Positions 52,364 through 60,237 of a stretch of 64,000 nt of DNA are shown here, piece by piece. The position numbers were made by a program, and so were the translations under genes. The stretch covers positions 49,110 through 113,109 of the forward strand of contig WQWM01000004.1 in NCBI GenBank assembly GCA_009785335.1, written 5' to 3'. Origin of the DNA: Oscillospiraceae bacterium (GTDB lineage: Bacteria; Bacillota; Clostridia; Oscillospirales; Acutalibacteraceae). Under the pieces are notes generated by a model. The model was not told where the DNA came from and did no database searches. It saw nothing but the letters and a program-made list of their open reading frames with translations. Numbering within the stretch: the stretch's first letter is position 1; each line of letters begins with the position of its first letter.

Positions 52364-53563
52364 CTATTTTTTTCTGCGACTGAAGAAACCGCCGCCACCG
52401 CTCTTGCCTTCATCTATGATGGGCGGCTGCTTGGGTTGCGCAGCAGTTGCCGTTGCGGGATACGCTTGCTTGAGCTGCTCAAACACCGCGCTTTCGCGGC
52501 TGCCCACTTTGGGGACTTCTACCTGCAGGCGCACGAATAAATCACCGCGCCGCCCGCCGCCTTGCAGCACAGGAATGCCCTTGCCGCGCAAAGTGAGGAC
52601 AGTGCCAGGCTGCGTGCCTGCCGCCAAGGTGTAGTCCGTGGGTTCATCTAGCGTGGGGATTTGCAGGGTATCACCCAATGCGGCCTGCCAAAACTGCACA
52701 GTAATTTCACACCACAGGTCAAAACCTTCGCGTTCGAAAATTGCATGCGGACGCACCGCCACATGCACCAGTAAATCACCCGGCGGGCCACCATTTTGGC
52801 CGCGATTGCCCTCGCCGCCCACACGCAGCGTTTGCCCGTTATCAATGCCTGCGGGCACGCTGAAATCCACCGAAGTGCGTTTGCGCACACGGCCGCCGCC
52901 GCGACAAGTTTGGCAGGGTTGCTCAACAATTTTGCCCTTGCCCGCGCATTTTGCACAGGTTTTCGCGCTGCTAATCATCCCAAACGGTGTGGCCTGTTGC
53001 ACACGCACTTGGCCGGTGCCACGGCATTCATCGCAAGACCTAACGGTGCTGCCTTTGGTCGCACCGGTGCCGTTGCAATCGCCGCAAACCTCAACACGAT
53101 TGAGTTCTTTGTTGCGTTTGCAACCCTTAGCGGCTTCTTCAAAGCTGATGACGATGCGCTCCTCTAGGTCGGTGCCTTGACGAGGCGCGTTGGGGTTTTG
53201 CGTGCGTCCACCGAAACCACCGCCGAAGAAGTTGCCGAACAGATCGCCCAAGTCGATGTCTACCCCGCCGCCGAAACCGCCGCCGCCAAATCCGCCGCCG
53301 CCGAACGGGCCACCGGCACCACCGCCCATGTTGGGGTCAACGCCTGCGTGACCAAATTGGTCGTAGCGGGATTTTTTTTGCGGATCACTGAGCACATCAT
53401 AGGCTGCGTTAACCTCTTTCATGCGCTCTTCGGCTTGTTTGTCGCCGGGGTTTAGGTCGGGATGGTATTGCTTGGTCATGGTGCGATAGCCTTTTTTAAT
53501 TTCATCCTCGCTGGCACCACGCCGCAGGCCAAGCACCTCATAATAGTCACGTTTATCAGCCAT
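52364..53563 (-). CDS. dnaJ: Chaperone protein DnaJ
   Basis: 399 residues. J domain with HPD (34-36), a Gly/Phe-rich region (about 77-120), four zinc-finger repeats (CGDCNGTG, CDECRGTG, CAKCAGKG, CQTCRGGG) and the C-terminal substrate domains. It stimulates the DnaK ATPase. Last gene of the heat-shock cluster. Confidence 0.97.
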   Translation of the reverse strand: MADKRDYYEVLGLRRGASEDEIKKGYRTMTKQYHPDLNPGDKQAEERMKEVNAAYDVLSDPQKKSRYDQFGHAGVDPNMGGGAGGPFGGGGFGGGGFGGGVDIDLGDLFGNFFGGGFGGRTQNPNAPRQGTDLEERIVISFEEAAKGCKRNKELNRVEVCGDCNGTGATKGSTVRSCDECRGTGQVRVQQATPFGMISSAKTCAKCAGKGKIVEQPCQTCRGGGRVRKRTSVDFSVPAGIDNGQTLRVGGEGNRGQNGGPPGDLLVHVAVRPHAIFEREGFDLWCEITVQFWQAALGDTLQIPTLDEPTDYTLAAGTQPGTVLTLRGKGIPVLQGGGRRGDLFVRLQVEVPKVGSRESAVFEQLKQAYPATATAAQPKQPPIIDEGKSGGGGFFSRRKK

Positions 53564-53595
53564 GTGACCCTCTTTCCTACTCCTATTTCCTATGC

Positions 53596-55404
53596 CTACT
53601 CAGCTTGCGGAATATCATCATCTTCTGCGTCCACAAACTCTTCGCCGCCTTCAGCATCGCCTTGGGGAGCGGCCTGGGCATAGAGTTTTTCGCTAATGGC
53701 AAAGAATTTTTGTTGCAACTCTTCCATGCGGGATTTAATCAAGTTGGTGTCTGCACCTTGCAGCGATTCGCGCAGGCTCATCACAGCCGCTTCAATGTCG
53801 CTGATGTCGGCATCTTCGAATTTATCGCGGTTTTCGCTAATCATCTTCTCGGTTTGATAGACGATTTGGTCGGCCTCGTTGCGCAGGTCAACTTCTTCGC
53901 GGCGCGCTTGGTCTTCGGCAGCAAATTGCTCGGCTTCTTCCACCGCTTTGGCGATGTCATCTTTGCTCATGTTGGTGGAGCTGGTGATGGTGATGGACTG
54001 CTCTTTGCCTGTGCCGAGATCTTTGGCACTCACATTGACGATTCCGTTGGCATCGATGTCGAAGCTCACTTCAATTTGCGGCACACCGCGGCGCGCTGGC
54101 GGAATACCATCTAGAATAAAGCGAGCTAAGGTCTTGTTGTCACGCGAGAACTGGCGCTCACCTTGCAACACGTGGATGTCTACTTGGGGTTGGTTGTCAC
54201 TTGCAGTGCTGAACACTTGGCTGCGCTTGGTGGGAATGGACGTGTTGCGCTCGATGACTTTGGTGCACACTTCGCCCATGGTTTCAATGCCCAGTGAAAG
54301 CGGGGTGACATCCACTAGCAACAGGCCTTTGTTGATGTCGCCGCCCAGCAAGCCCGCTTGCAGTGCTGCACCCAGTGCCACGCATTCGTCAGGGTTCACG
54401 CCTTTGAATGGCTCTTTGCCCATGAACGCTTTCACGGCATCTTGCACAGCGGGAATGCGGCTTGAGCCGCCCACCATGAGCACTTTGTTGATTTCGCCCA
54501 CGCTGAATTTACTGTCTTGCACGGCTTGGCGCACGGGAATCATCGTTTTCTCCACCAAGTCAGCGGTCAGCTCGTTGAATTTCGCGCGGGTGAGGGTAAC
54601 TTCCATATGCTTGGGACCGGTGGCATCTGCGGTGATGAAAGGCAAACTCACATTCGCTTGGGTGAGACCACTCAGTTCGATTTTTGCTTTTTCGGCGGCT
54701 TCTTTCAGCCGTTGCATGGCCATTTTGTCGCCGCGCAGGTCAATACCTTGGTCGCGCTTGAACTCCTCGGCCAGCCAGTCGATAACGCGCTGGTCAAAGT
54801 CGTCGCCGCCCAAGGCGTTGTTGCCCGCCGTGGCTTTTACTTCTTGCATGCCGTCGCTGAGCTCGATGACGGAAACGTCAAATGTGCCGCCGCCGAGGTC
54901 GTATACCATGATTTTTTGGTCTTCTTCTTTGTCTACGCCATAGCTGAGCGCGGCAGCCGTGGGCTCGTTGATGATGCGCTTGACCTCGAGACCAGCAATC
55001 TGCCCGGCATCTTTGGTGGCTTGACGTTGGGCATCGCTGAAATAAGCGGGCACGGTGATGACCGCTTGGGTGACGGTTTCGCCGAGATAGGCTTCGGCGT
55101 CACTTTTGAGCTTTTGCAGCACCATGGCCGAGATTTCTTGCGGGTTGTAGTTCTTGTCGTCGATTTTCACCTTGAAGTTTGTGCCCATTTGACGCTTGAT
55201 GGACGCAATGGTGCGGTCAGGGTTGGTGATGGCTTGGCGTTTTGCCACGGTGCCCACCATACGCTCGCCGGTTTTGCCGAATGCCACGACGCTCGGTGTG
55301 GTGCGTGCGCCTTCGGCGTTTGCGATGACCACAGCCTCGCCGCCTTCGATGACAGCCACGCAGCTGTTGGTTGTGCCTAAGTCAATACCTATGATTTTTG
55401 CCAT
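53596..55404 (-). CDS. dnaK: Chaperone protein DnaK (Hsp70)
   Basis: 602 residues. [37 protein letters not shown] and the hydrophobic linker before the substrate domain are complete, and the tail is acidic. It is separated from grpE by two unrelated small genes. No CIRCE element is seen in the 170 bp upstream. Confidence 0.98.
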   Translation of the reverse strand: MAKIIGIDLGTTNSCVAVIEGGEAVVIANAEGARTTPSVVAFGKTGERMVGTVAKRQAITNPDRTIASIKRQMGTNFKVKIDDKNYNPQEISAMVLQKLKSDAEAYLGETVTQAVITVPAYFSDAQRQATKDAGQIAGLEVKRIINEPTAAALSYGVDKEEDQKIMVYDLGGGTFDVSVIELSDGMQEVKATAGNNALGGDDFDQRVIDWLAEEFKRDQGIDLRGDKMAMQRLKEAAEKAKIELSGLTQANVSLPFITADATGPKHMEVTLTRAKFNELTADLVEKTMIPVRQAVQDSKFSVGEINKVLMVGGSSRIPAVQDAVKAFMGKEPFKGVNPDECVALGAALQAGLLGGDINKGLLLVDVTPLSLGIETMGEVCTKVIERNTSIPTKRSQVFSTASDNQPQVDIHVLQGERQFSRDNKTLARFILDGIPPARRGVPQIEVSFDIDANGIVNVSAKDLGTGKEQSITITSSTNMSKDDIAKAVEEAEQFAAEDQARREEVDLRNEADQIVYQTEKMISENRDKFEDADISDIEAAVMSLRESLQGADTNLIKSRMEELQQKFFAISEKLYAQAAPQGDAEGGEEFVDAEDDDIPQAE

Positions 55405-55574
55405 GTGATTTATCCTCCTGATGTGTGTAGATTGTGTTGTGATTTATGTCGTGCGGCGCGTAATACGCACCGCCTATAACGTGTGTTCGGTGGGGTACGC
55501 GTGATGCGCGCACGTTGTTTTTGTAATCCGTAGGGACAGATGCAAACCTGCCCGCAATATTAAAACAGTTCACT
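55405..55574. repeat. Gap upstream of dnaK with family B copy 6
   Basis: 55530-55555 is family B (GTAGGGACAGATGC, ending CCCGC). A second imperfect palindrome (GTGCGGCGCG / CGCACCGC) lies around 55453-55475. I see no clear promoter here. Confidence 0.65.
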
Positions 55575-55883
55575 TTAGGGGTTGTATGGGCCGCCAGGAA
55601 GTTTCAACAGATTATCGTGTGGAGAGTCATTGGGTTGCGAGCGAACATATTTTACACCGTTAGAACTAACTCGTGGTTCACAATATGGATAGTCAGGTCC
55701 AATGTTCACTCTAATGCTGTTTGGACGTTCTACCAAATAGTCGTGTATACCTTCTCTAGAATAGTAGCGAGAGCCTTCTTTAAGTGCTCCATCGTTATCC
55801 TGAATGAAAATTTGGTAAATGTGTTGTGTATCACAACACGATTCTTTTCCTGCACACATCTTGATTCCAGTTGCATAAAGCAT
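55575..55883 (-). CDS. DUF3892 protein
   Basis: 102 residues from ATG 55883 (AAAGGAG upstream). ATGIKMCAGKESCCDTQHIYQ, a tyrosine-rich middle and KYVRSQPNDSPHDNLLKLP match DUF3892. Function unknown. It sits between grpE and dnaK and is bracketed by inverted family B copies. Confidence 0.75.
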   Translation of the reverse strand: MLYATGIKMCAGKESCCDTQHIYQIFIQDNDGALKEGSRYYSREGIHDYLVERPNSIRVNIGPDYPYCEPRVSSNGVKYVRSQPNDSPHDNLLKLPGGPYNP

Positions 55884-55933
55884 AGATTTTCTCCTTTCCT
55901 TCATATTTTGCCATGGGTCTGTTGTTTTATATT

Positions 55934-56037
55934 GCGGGCGGATTCGCATCCGCCCCTACAGGTTGTGCTGGAGGTTACCCCCACCGTCACGGCTGTCGCC
56001 GTGCCACCTCCCCCAAAGGGGAGGCATCAAGGTGGTG
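55934..56037. repeat. Family B copy 7 and family C copy 2
   Basis: 55934-55959 is family B in the opposite orientation to copy 6. 55975-56037 is family C (CCCCCACCGTCACGG through CCTCCCCCAAAGGGGAGG). Confidence 0.8.
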
Positions 56038-56044
56038 CGCTGAT

Positions 56045-56401
56045 TTAACTTTTGTTTGTTAGGAAGGATTGTATCGTCTTGCACGTTTGGGCGAAATCAT
56101 AAACCACATCTTGGTTAGTGAAGCGCAACACCGTCAACCCCAATCCTTTCAAATATGCGTCTCGTTCAGCATCATAACCTAGACCTTGTTCCGTGCGATG
56201 TTGCGAACCGTCGAGTTCAATCACCAATTTCGCGCTGTCGCAATAAAAATCTACAATAAAATTGCCAATTGGCTTTTGTCGCCGAAATCGAATAGGCGAT
56301 TGCGATAAAAATTCATACCACAGTTTTCGCTCTTGCGCAGTCATTTCTCTGCGCAAATCTCGCGCAGCAAGCGTTAATTTTTGATTATATTCTAGCGGCA
56401 T
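56045..56401 (-). CDS. DUF559 (Vsr/PD-(D/E)xK-like) endonuclease-domain protein
   Basis: 118 residues. LRREMTAQERKLWYEFLSQ, FRRQKPIGNFIVDFYCDSAKLVIELDGSQH and LGLTVLRFTNQDV are diagnostic of DUF559, a fold shared with very short patch repair nucleases; Asp, Glu and the ELDGSQH region form the likely active site. It lies between inverted copies of family C. Confidence 0.88.
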   Translation of the reverse strand: MPLEYNQKLTLAARDLRREMTAQERKLWYEFLSQSPIRFRRQKPIGNFIVDFYCDSAKLVIELDGSQHRTEQGLGYDAERDAYLKGLGLTVLRFTNQDVVYDFAQTCKTIQSFLTNKS

Positions 56402-56434
56402 AATAATCTCAACTCATTTCAGCGCAGTCGATCG

Positions 56435-56485
56435 GTGCCTCCCCCTTGGGGGAGGTGGCACGGCAACAGCCGTGACGGTGGGGGC
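56435..56485. repeat. Family C repeat, copy 3
   Basis: TGCCTCCCCCTTGGGGGAGG, then GGCACGGC and GCCGTGACGG stems, ending GTGGGGG. Inverted relative to copy 2. Confidence 0.82.
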
Positions 56486-56973
56486 TAATTCGCCACCCCA
56501 ACCATGGCCTCACGGATAATCCGATCTTTCATGCGGTAGCCCTTGGAGTGCACTGCCATGATTGTATTCGCGCCGAAGTTTTCATCTTCCACGTGCATCA
56601 CAGCATTATGGCAGTTGGGGTCGAATTCCTCGCCTACTTCGCCAAAAGCCGCAACTTCATTGGCCGCAAACATGGCAACAAATTGGTCGAAGATCATCTG
56701 CACGCCTTGTTTGTAGTCATCTAAGCAGTCGTCTGTGCACGCGGCTTCGGCTGCACGCGTGAAATTGTCCATCAGCGGCAACAACTGCCCAAACAGATCA
56801 GCGCGGGCGTTTTGCCGAGCCTGCTCGGTGTCACGCGCGGTGCGTTTTTTATAGTTATCGAACTCCGCCGCAAGGCGCAGCAACTGGTCTTTGGTGGACT
56901 TCAGCTCCTCCACCACGGGATCAAGCACAATCTCTTCCTCTTGCTCAATTTCTTGTTCTATGTTGTCGCTCAT
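56485..56973 (-). CDS. grpE: Nucleotide exchange factor GrpE
   Basis: 162 residues. An acidic N-terminus, a long coiled coil (about 15-60) and the C-terminal beta domain (NFGANTIMAVHSKGYRMKDRIIREAMV). Exchange factor for DnaK. Overlaps hrcA by 4 bp (ATGA). Confidence 0.95.
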   Translation of the reverse strand: MSDNIEQEIEQEEEIVLDPVVEELKSTKDQLLRLAAEFDNYKKRTARDTEQARQNARADLFGQLLPLMDNFTRAAEAACTDDCLDDYKQGVQMIFDQFVAMFAANEVAAFGEVGEEFDPNCHNAVMHVEDENFGANTIMAVHSKGYRMKDRIIREAMVGVAN

Positions 56974-57944
56974 TCGTCCAGTCCTCCTGTTAACATGTCG
57001 CCCAGCAACGCCGCAATAAATTGCAGCCCGGGGATAATTTTTGCGTAATCCATGCGCTGTGGGCCTACCACGCCCAGCACACCGCCTACATCGCCGCCAA
57101 TGGCATAGGGCGAAACCAACAGGGTGGTGCCCGGCTGCAGCAAACCCTCACCGCCCAGTAGTACCGTCACCTGTGAAGGCGAAAGCGTTGCCGCATGTTT
57201 GGTGATTTGCTGCACATTGAGCTGCGGCGGCAAGTGATGCTGGCCCACCACAACTTCGCGTGTGGCGGCTTCATCGGCAAGCTCAGCTGCACAAATAAGC
57301 AGTGGTGCCACGGCCAACAGATGCACGCCCGCCATAGCAACAAGAGACTGCACACCAGCTTGAGTGAAAGCATCCAGCCGACGGCCAAGCATGTGCTCGC
57401 GCACAATATTGGTGAACATATCCAGCACAGCTGGCGTGAGTTCACATTCGCAGCGCACCACGCGGCTTTTCACTGCTCCGTTGCTCGCCTGCAGTGCCAG
57501 CATGGCCATCGTGCGGCTGAGCGGGGCAATTTCCACGCGTTTGACGCGAACTTCAACACCAGCAGCGGGCACACACAATGCCGCGCAAGCGGTAAGCTCC
57601 GCCAACAACTTGCCTGCGTTTTCCAGCAGACGCTCGGGCTCACGGGCGCGGTCGCGCAGTTGTGATTCAAGCCTTACCCGTTCTTCGGGCAGCAATTCGC
57701 GCTGGGGTAGCAAGTGGTCAATGTAATAGCGATAGCCTTGCGGCGAAGGAATGCGCCCGGCGGAGGTGTGCGGCTGTTCTAAATAGCCTGCTTCGGCCAG
57801 TTGCGCCATTTCGTTGCGAATGGTGGCAGATGACACATCATCCGGCAGCAATTCCATCAGTCGTTTGCTGCCCACCGGCTCGCCTGTTTCGTTGTAGAGT
57901 TCTACCACGGCGGCCAAAATCCGCTGTTTGCGATGGCTGGTCAT
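56970..57944 (-). CDS. hrcA: Heat-inducible transcription repressor HrcA
   Basis: 324 residues from ATG 57944. The winged-helix domain (RKQRILAAVVELYNETGEPVGSKRL, SSATIRNEMAQLAEAGYLEQPHTSAGR) binds CIRCE; GAF-like and C-terminal domains follow. A CIRCE element lies 79 bp upstream, so it represses its own operon. Confidence 0.96.
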   Translation of the reverse strand: MTSHRKQRILAAVVELYNETGEPVGSKRLMELLPDDVSSATIRNEMAQLAEAGYLEQPHTSAGRIPSPQGYRYYIDHLLPQRELLPEERVRLESQLRDRAREPERLLENAGKLLAELTACAALCVPAAGVEVRVKRVEIAPLSRTMAMLALQASNGAVKSRVVRCECELTPAVLDMFTNIVREHMLGRRLDAFTQAGVQSLVAMAGVHLLAVAPLLICAAELADEAATREVVVGQHHLPPQLNVQQITKHAATLSPSQVTVLLGGEGLLQPGTTLLVSPYAIGGDVGGVLGVVGPQRMDYAKIIPGLQFIAALLGDMLTGGLDE

Positions 57945-57969
57945 GCATTTCTCCTCCCCAAACCTTATT

Positions 57970-58015
57970 TGCCTCCCCCTTGGGGGGAGGTGCCGCAAAG
58001 CGGCGGTGGGGGTTC
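57970..58015. repeat. Family C copy 4 in the hrcA leader
   Basis: TGCCTCCCCCTTGGGGGGAGG, GCCGCAAAGCGGC and GTGGGGG lie between CIRCE and the hrcA ribosome site, so they are transcribed as a hairpin. Confidence 0.8.
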
Positions 58016-58022
58016 CCCTTCA

Positions 58023-58049
58023 TTAGCACTCGCATCATATGAGTGCCAG
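58023..58049 (-). promoter_or_regulatory. CIRCE operator
   Basis: TTAGCACTC, nine bases, then GAGTGCCAG (plus-strand reading). Seven of nine positions of the second arm match the consensus GAGTGCTAA. Confidence 0.9.
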
Positions 58050-58059
58050 CCCACTTACT

Positions 58060-58088
58060 ATCATACCCGCAAATGGGCGGTTTGTCAA
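58060..58088 (-). promoter_or_regulatory. Promoter of hrcA-grpE
   Basis: TTGACA (58088-58083) and TATGAT (58065-58060), 17-bp spacing, directly upstream of CIRCE. Confidence 0.85.
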
Positions 58089-58201
58089 CGGCTGAAATGT
58101 AAAGCTTTTGTGAAATTTTACGCTGCTTCGCCGTTCTCCTTGATAGGCCGTGCTTGATTATGCAATCGTCTTCGCGGCGTTCTGTTACGGGCTGCAGGAA
58201 A

Positions 58202-58522
58202 TTAATCATCCCCTGTTACGCCAAACAAAATGCGCATATAATCTCGTCTTCCATATATCACACGGTCAACATAGACAGCATCATGTGCGATACGATAAAA
58301 CACCATATAATTACCGCACAGTAGATAGCGATAATCTGTTTCAATGTCCACAATTGCGGATAGCCGCGCACCCCAGGTGGGGTGTTGTTGTAATTTTCGT
58401 AATTCACTGGTGATGCGTGCAAGCGTATTATTTGCCGCAATTGAATTTCCTAAATTGTGCGTAATATATAACTTAATATCTAGCATATCTTGTTTCGCCG
58501 CGGGAGAGACATGCACGTTCAC
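58202..58522 (-). CDS. RelE/ParE family toxin
   Basis: 106 residues. VSPAAKQDMLDIKLYITHNLGN, later YRYLLCGNYMVFYRIAHDAVYVDRVIYGRRDY are typical of the ParE/RelE fold. It overlaps its antitoxin gene by 4 bp. Confidence 0.9.
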   Translation of the reverse strand: MNVHVSPAAKQDMLDIKLYITHNLGNSIAANNTLARITSELRKLQQHPTWGARLSAIVDIETDYRYLLCGNYMVFYRIAHDAVYVDRVIYGRRDYMRILFGVTGDD

Positions 58523-58770
58523 TGCGCAACCCCCAGTTCCGCTTCCACCTCATCTAGGCTTTGCCAGCCCTGTTCAGCAGCAGATTGGCATCCGTGATTC
58601 AATTCACTAAACAAACGCATGGTTGCCCGCATTTTTTCGTATTCTTGCAAATCCATCAAGGCATAACGACCACGTCCATTTTTCGTGAGAAAAACAGGTT
58701 GCCCCATAGCAATGTCACGCAAGACTTCGTTATAATTGCGCAGGTCCGATACTGGTTTGATATTTGGCAT
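58519..58770 (-). CDS. Phd/YefM family antitoxin
   Basis: 83 residues from ATG 58770 (AGGAG upstream). IKPVSDLRNYNEVL...PVFLTKNGRGRYALMDLQEYEKM is the Phd/YefM DNA-binding N-terminus; the C-terminal tail wraps the toxin. It should also repress its operon. Confidence 0.9.
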   Translation of the reverse strand: MPNIKPVSDLRNYNEVLRDIAMGQPVFLTKNGRGRYALMDLQEYEKMRATMRLFSELNHGCQSAAEQGWQSLDEVEAELGVAQ

Positions 58771-58832
58771 GAAATTCACGCTCCTTTCTTCCATAGTATA
58801 GCATAATTTTACGACAAAAGCAACAGCAAGTT

Positions 58833-59405
58833 TCAGCAATTCCCCGCAACATACAACACTGCCACAACAAGGGGCCAGTCAATCCCCCGCGACAATGAGA
58901 TATAGCCCACGCCTGCCGCCATGGCAAACAACACCGCCAGTGAAATGGCAAGACTGATGTTCGCGGCGGTGGGTTCATGCAGGCGACGGCACAGCGCGTA
59001 GTAAACCGCCCGCCCGCCATCCAGTTGGCGCACAGGCAGCAGGTTAAACAACGCAAAGCCTAGGTTAATCAACGCAGCGTCTTCCCAGCCGACGGCATGG
59101 CACAACGCGGCAAGGGCTATGCTCACCGCAGGGCCGGCAAAGGCAATGATAATTTCTCTGGCGAAGCTGAGCGTTAGCCCGGGCGGACATTCGATACGCA
59201 GCCCAGCGGCAGCCAAGCAAAGCCGCTGCGGTCGTGCGCCAAAGCTTAACATCGCCGCAAGGTGTCCAAGTTCATGCAAGGCGGCAAAAAAGAGCCCCAG
59301 CCCGATTTTCTCGGCCATGTTGAGGCTCAGGCACAGCACTACCATGCCCACGAAATACACGCTGATGCTGATGGGCGTGCGGCGTTTGCCCAGCTTAATC
59401 GTCAT
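58833..59405 (-). CDS. M50 site-2 protease (SpoIVFB-like)
   Basis: 190 residues. Membrane helices carry HELGH (zinc and catalytic Glu) and NLLPVRQLDGGR, the two M50 motifs. SpoIVFB-type enzymes cut pro-sigma-K inside the mother cell membrane. The start at 59405 overlaps the previous gene. Whether this is the sporulation enzyme is inferred from size and neighbour. Confidence 0.82.
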   Translation of the reverse strand: MTIKLGKRRTPISISVYFVGMVVLCLSLNMAEKIGLGLFFAALHELGHLAAMLSFGARPQRLCLAAAGLRIECPPGLTLSFAREIIIAFAGPAVSIALAALCHAVGWEDAALINLGFALFNLLPVRQLDGGRAVYYALCRRLHEPTAANISLAISLAVLFAMAAGVGYISLSRGIDWPLVVAVLYVAGNC

Positions 59406-59862
59406 CGTATTCTTCGTCGTAGTCTGCGGGCGGATTTGCATCCGTCCCTACAGTTTCTTCTTCATACTCATCATCTTCTGTGTATACTTCCGTTGGCTCG
59501 CGGTGCGGCGCAACCACATAAATATCATCACGCAGATTGCCGAACACGCCACCCATGGCCGCCCACACCTCGCGCACCGACATATCCGTTTGCATCACAG
59601 CGGTATAAGTCTGCTGCAGTTGCCGATAAATATTGGGCATTACGCCGCGCGCCAGCAGCAGCATCAACAACAGCGACACACAGGCAATCCCCTGCACCAA
59701 CAAAACCTTCGGAAAAGTGTTCTTGGGCCGTTCACCAAATATGTCATCATCGTCAACTGCTGTTTCATAACCCACTGCCACGCGTTCACTGCCGCGGATT
59801 TGTCGCCGCGCCTCCCGCTGGGCACGGATTTCCTCATAACGTGCATTGTTGTAACTTTCCAT
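59395..59862 (-). CDS. Single-pass membrane protein, partner of the M50 protease
   Basis: 155 residues. A basic cytoplasmic N-terminus, one membrane helix (about 53-73) and an acidic tail. The position before an M50 gene recalls spoIVFA, but no M23 peptidase-like domain is present. The tail VGTDANPPA is encoded by a family B repeat, so the C-terminus has been remodelled by an insertion. Confidence 0.65.
   Translation of the reverse strand: MESYNNARYEEIRAQREARRQIRGSERVAVGYETAVDDDDIFGERPKNTFPKVLLVQGIACVSLLLMLLLARGVMPNIYRQLQQTYTAVMQTDMSVREVWAAMGGVFGNLRDDIYVVAPHREPTEVYTEDDEYEEETVGTDANPPADYDEEYDDD
59426..59451. repeat. Family B copy 8 inside a coding sequence
   Basis: The complete B palindrome lies in frame within the gene 59395-59862. 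Its length (26 bp) plus flanking bases leaves the frame open to the stop. Confidence 0.85.
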
Positions 59863-59932
59863 GCTTTATCCACGCTTTCCATTTGTATTGTTACAAGCTA
59901 TGCACACAAGCAAAAAAAAATGTTGGACTTGA

Positions 59933-59960
59933 CACCATAACTTTGCACAAGGCATACAAT
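59933..59960 (+). promoter_or_regulatory. Candidate sigma-K promoter
   Basis: CACC and CATACAAT are 16 bp apart, close to the sigma-K pattern (AC ... CATANNNT). It lies in front of a collagen-like, spore-surface type gene. TTGACA at 59928 has no good sigma-A -10 partner. Confidence 0.45.
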
Positions 59961-60003
59961 GTGGTGAGTTATTTTGCTTACTTTACATAGAGGAGAAATG
60001 CTT

Positions 60004-60237
60004 ATGAATCCTTTCAGCGACTTCAACCAGCCCATAGACCCGCAAAGCGGCACACAATTCCGTTACCCAAACTTTGCGATTGATACCGCAGGCTGCTGCG
60101 ACAATTGTGTCGGCGGCACAGGTCCAACCGGCCCGCAAGGTTCAACTGGTCCTCAGGGCTATCCTGGTCCAATGGGGCCACAAGGCATACCGATTTACCC
60201 GCAACCTATGGCAGAAAAAAATGCACTAGGCAGTTAA
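60004..60237 (+). CDS. Collagen-like protein, probably truncated
   Basis: 77 residues from ATG 60004 (AGAGGAG upstream). The N-terminus NPFSDFNQPIDPQ leads to a CC motif and about eight Gly-x-y triplets (GGTGPTGPQGSTGPQG). Exosporium proteins such as BclA have longer collagen parts and a C-terminal head. Here the frame ends within the recombinase gene end, so an insertion probably cut it. Confidence 0.7.
   Translation: MNPFSDFNQPIDPQSGTQFRYPNFAIDTAGCCDNCVGGTGPTGPQGSTGPQGYPGPMGPQGIPIYPQPMAEKNALGS

Noticed and set aside
60200..60237. A defined attL core for the integrative element
   Set aside because: Only one end is in the window, so the core repeat cannot be identified.
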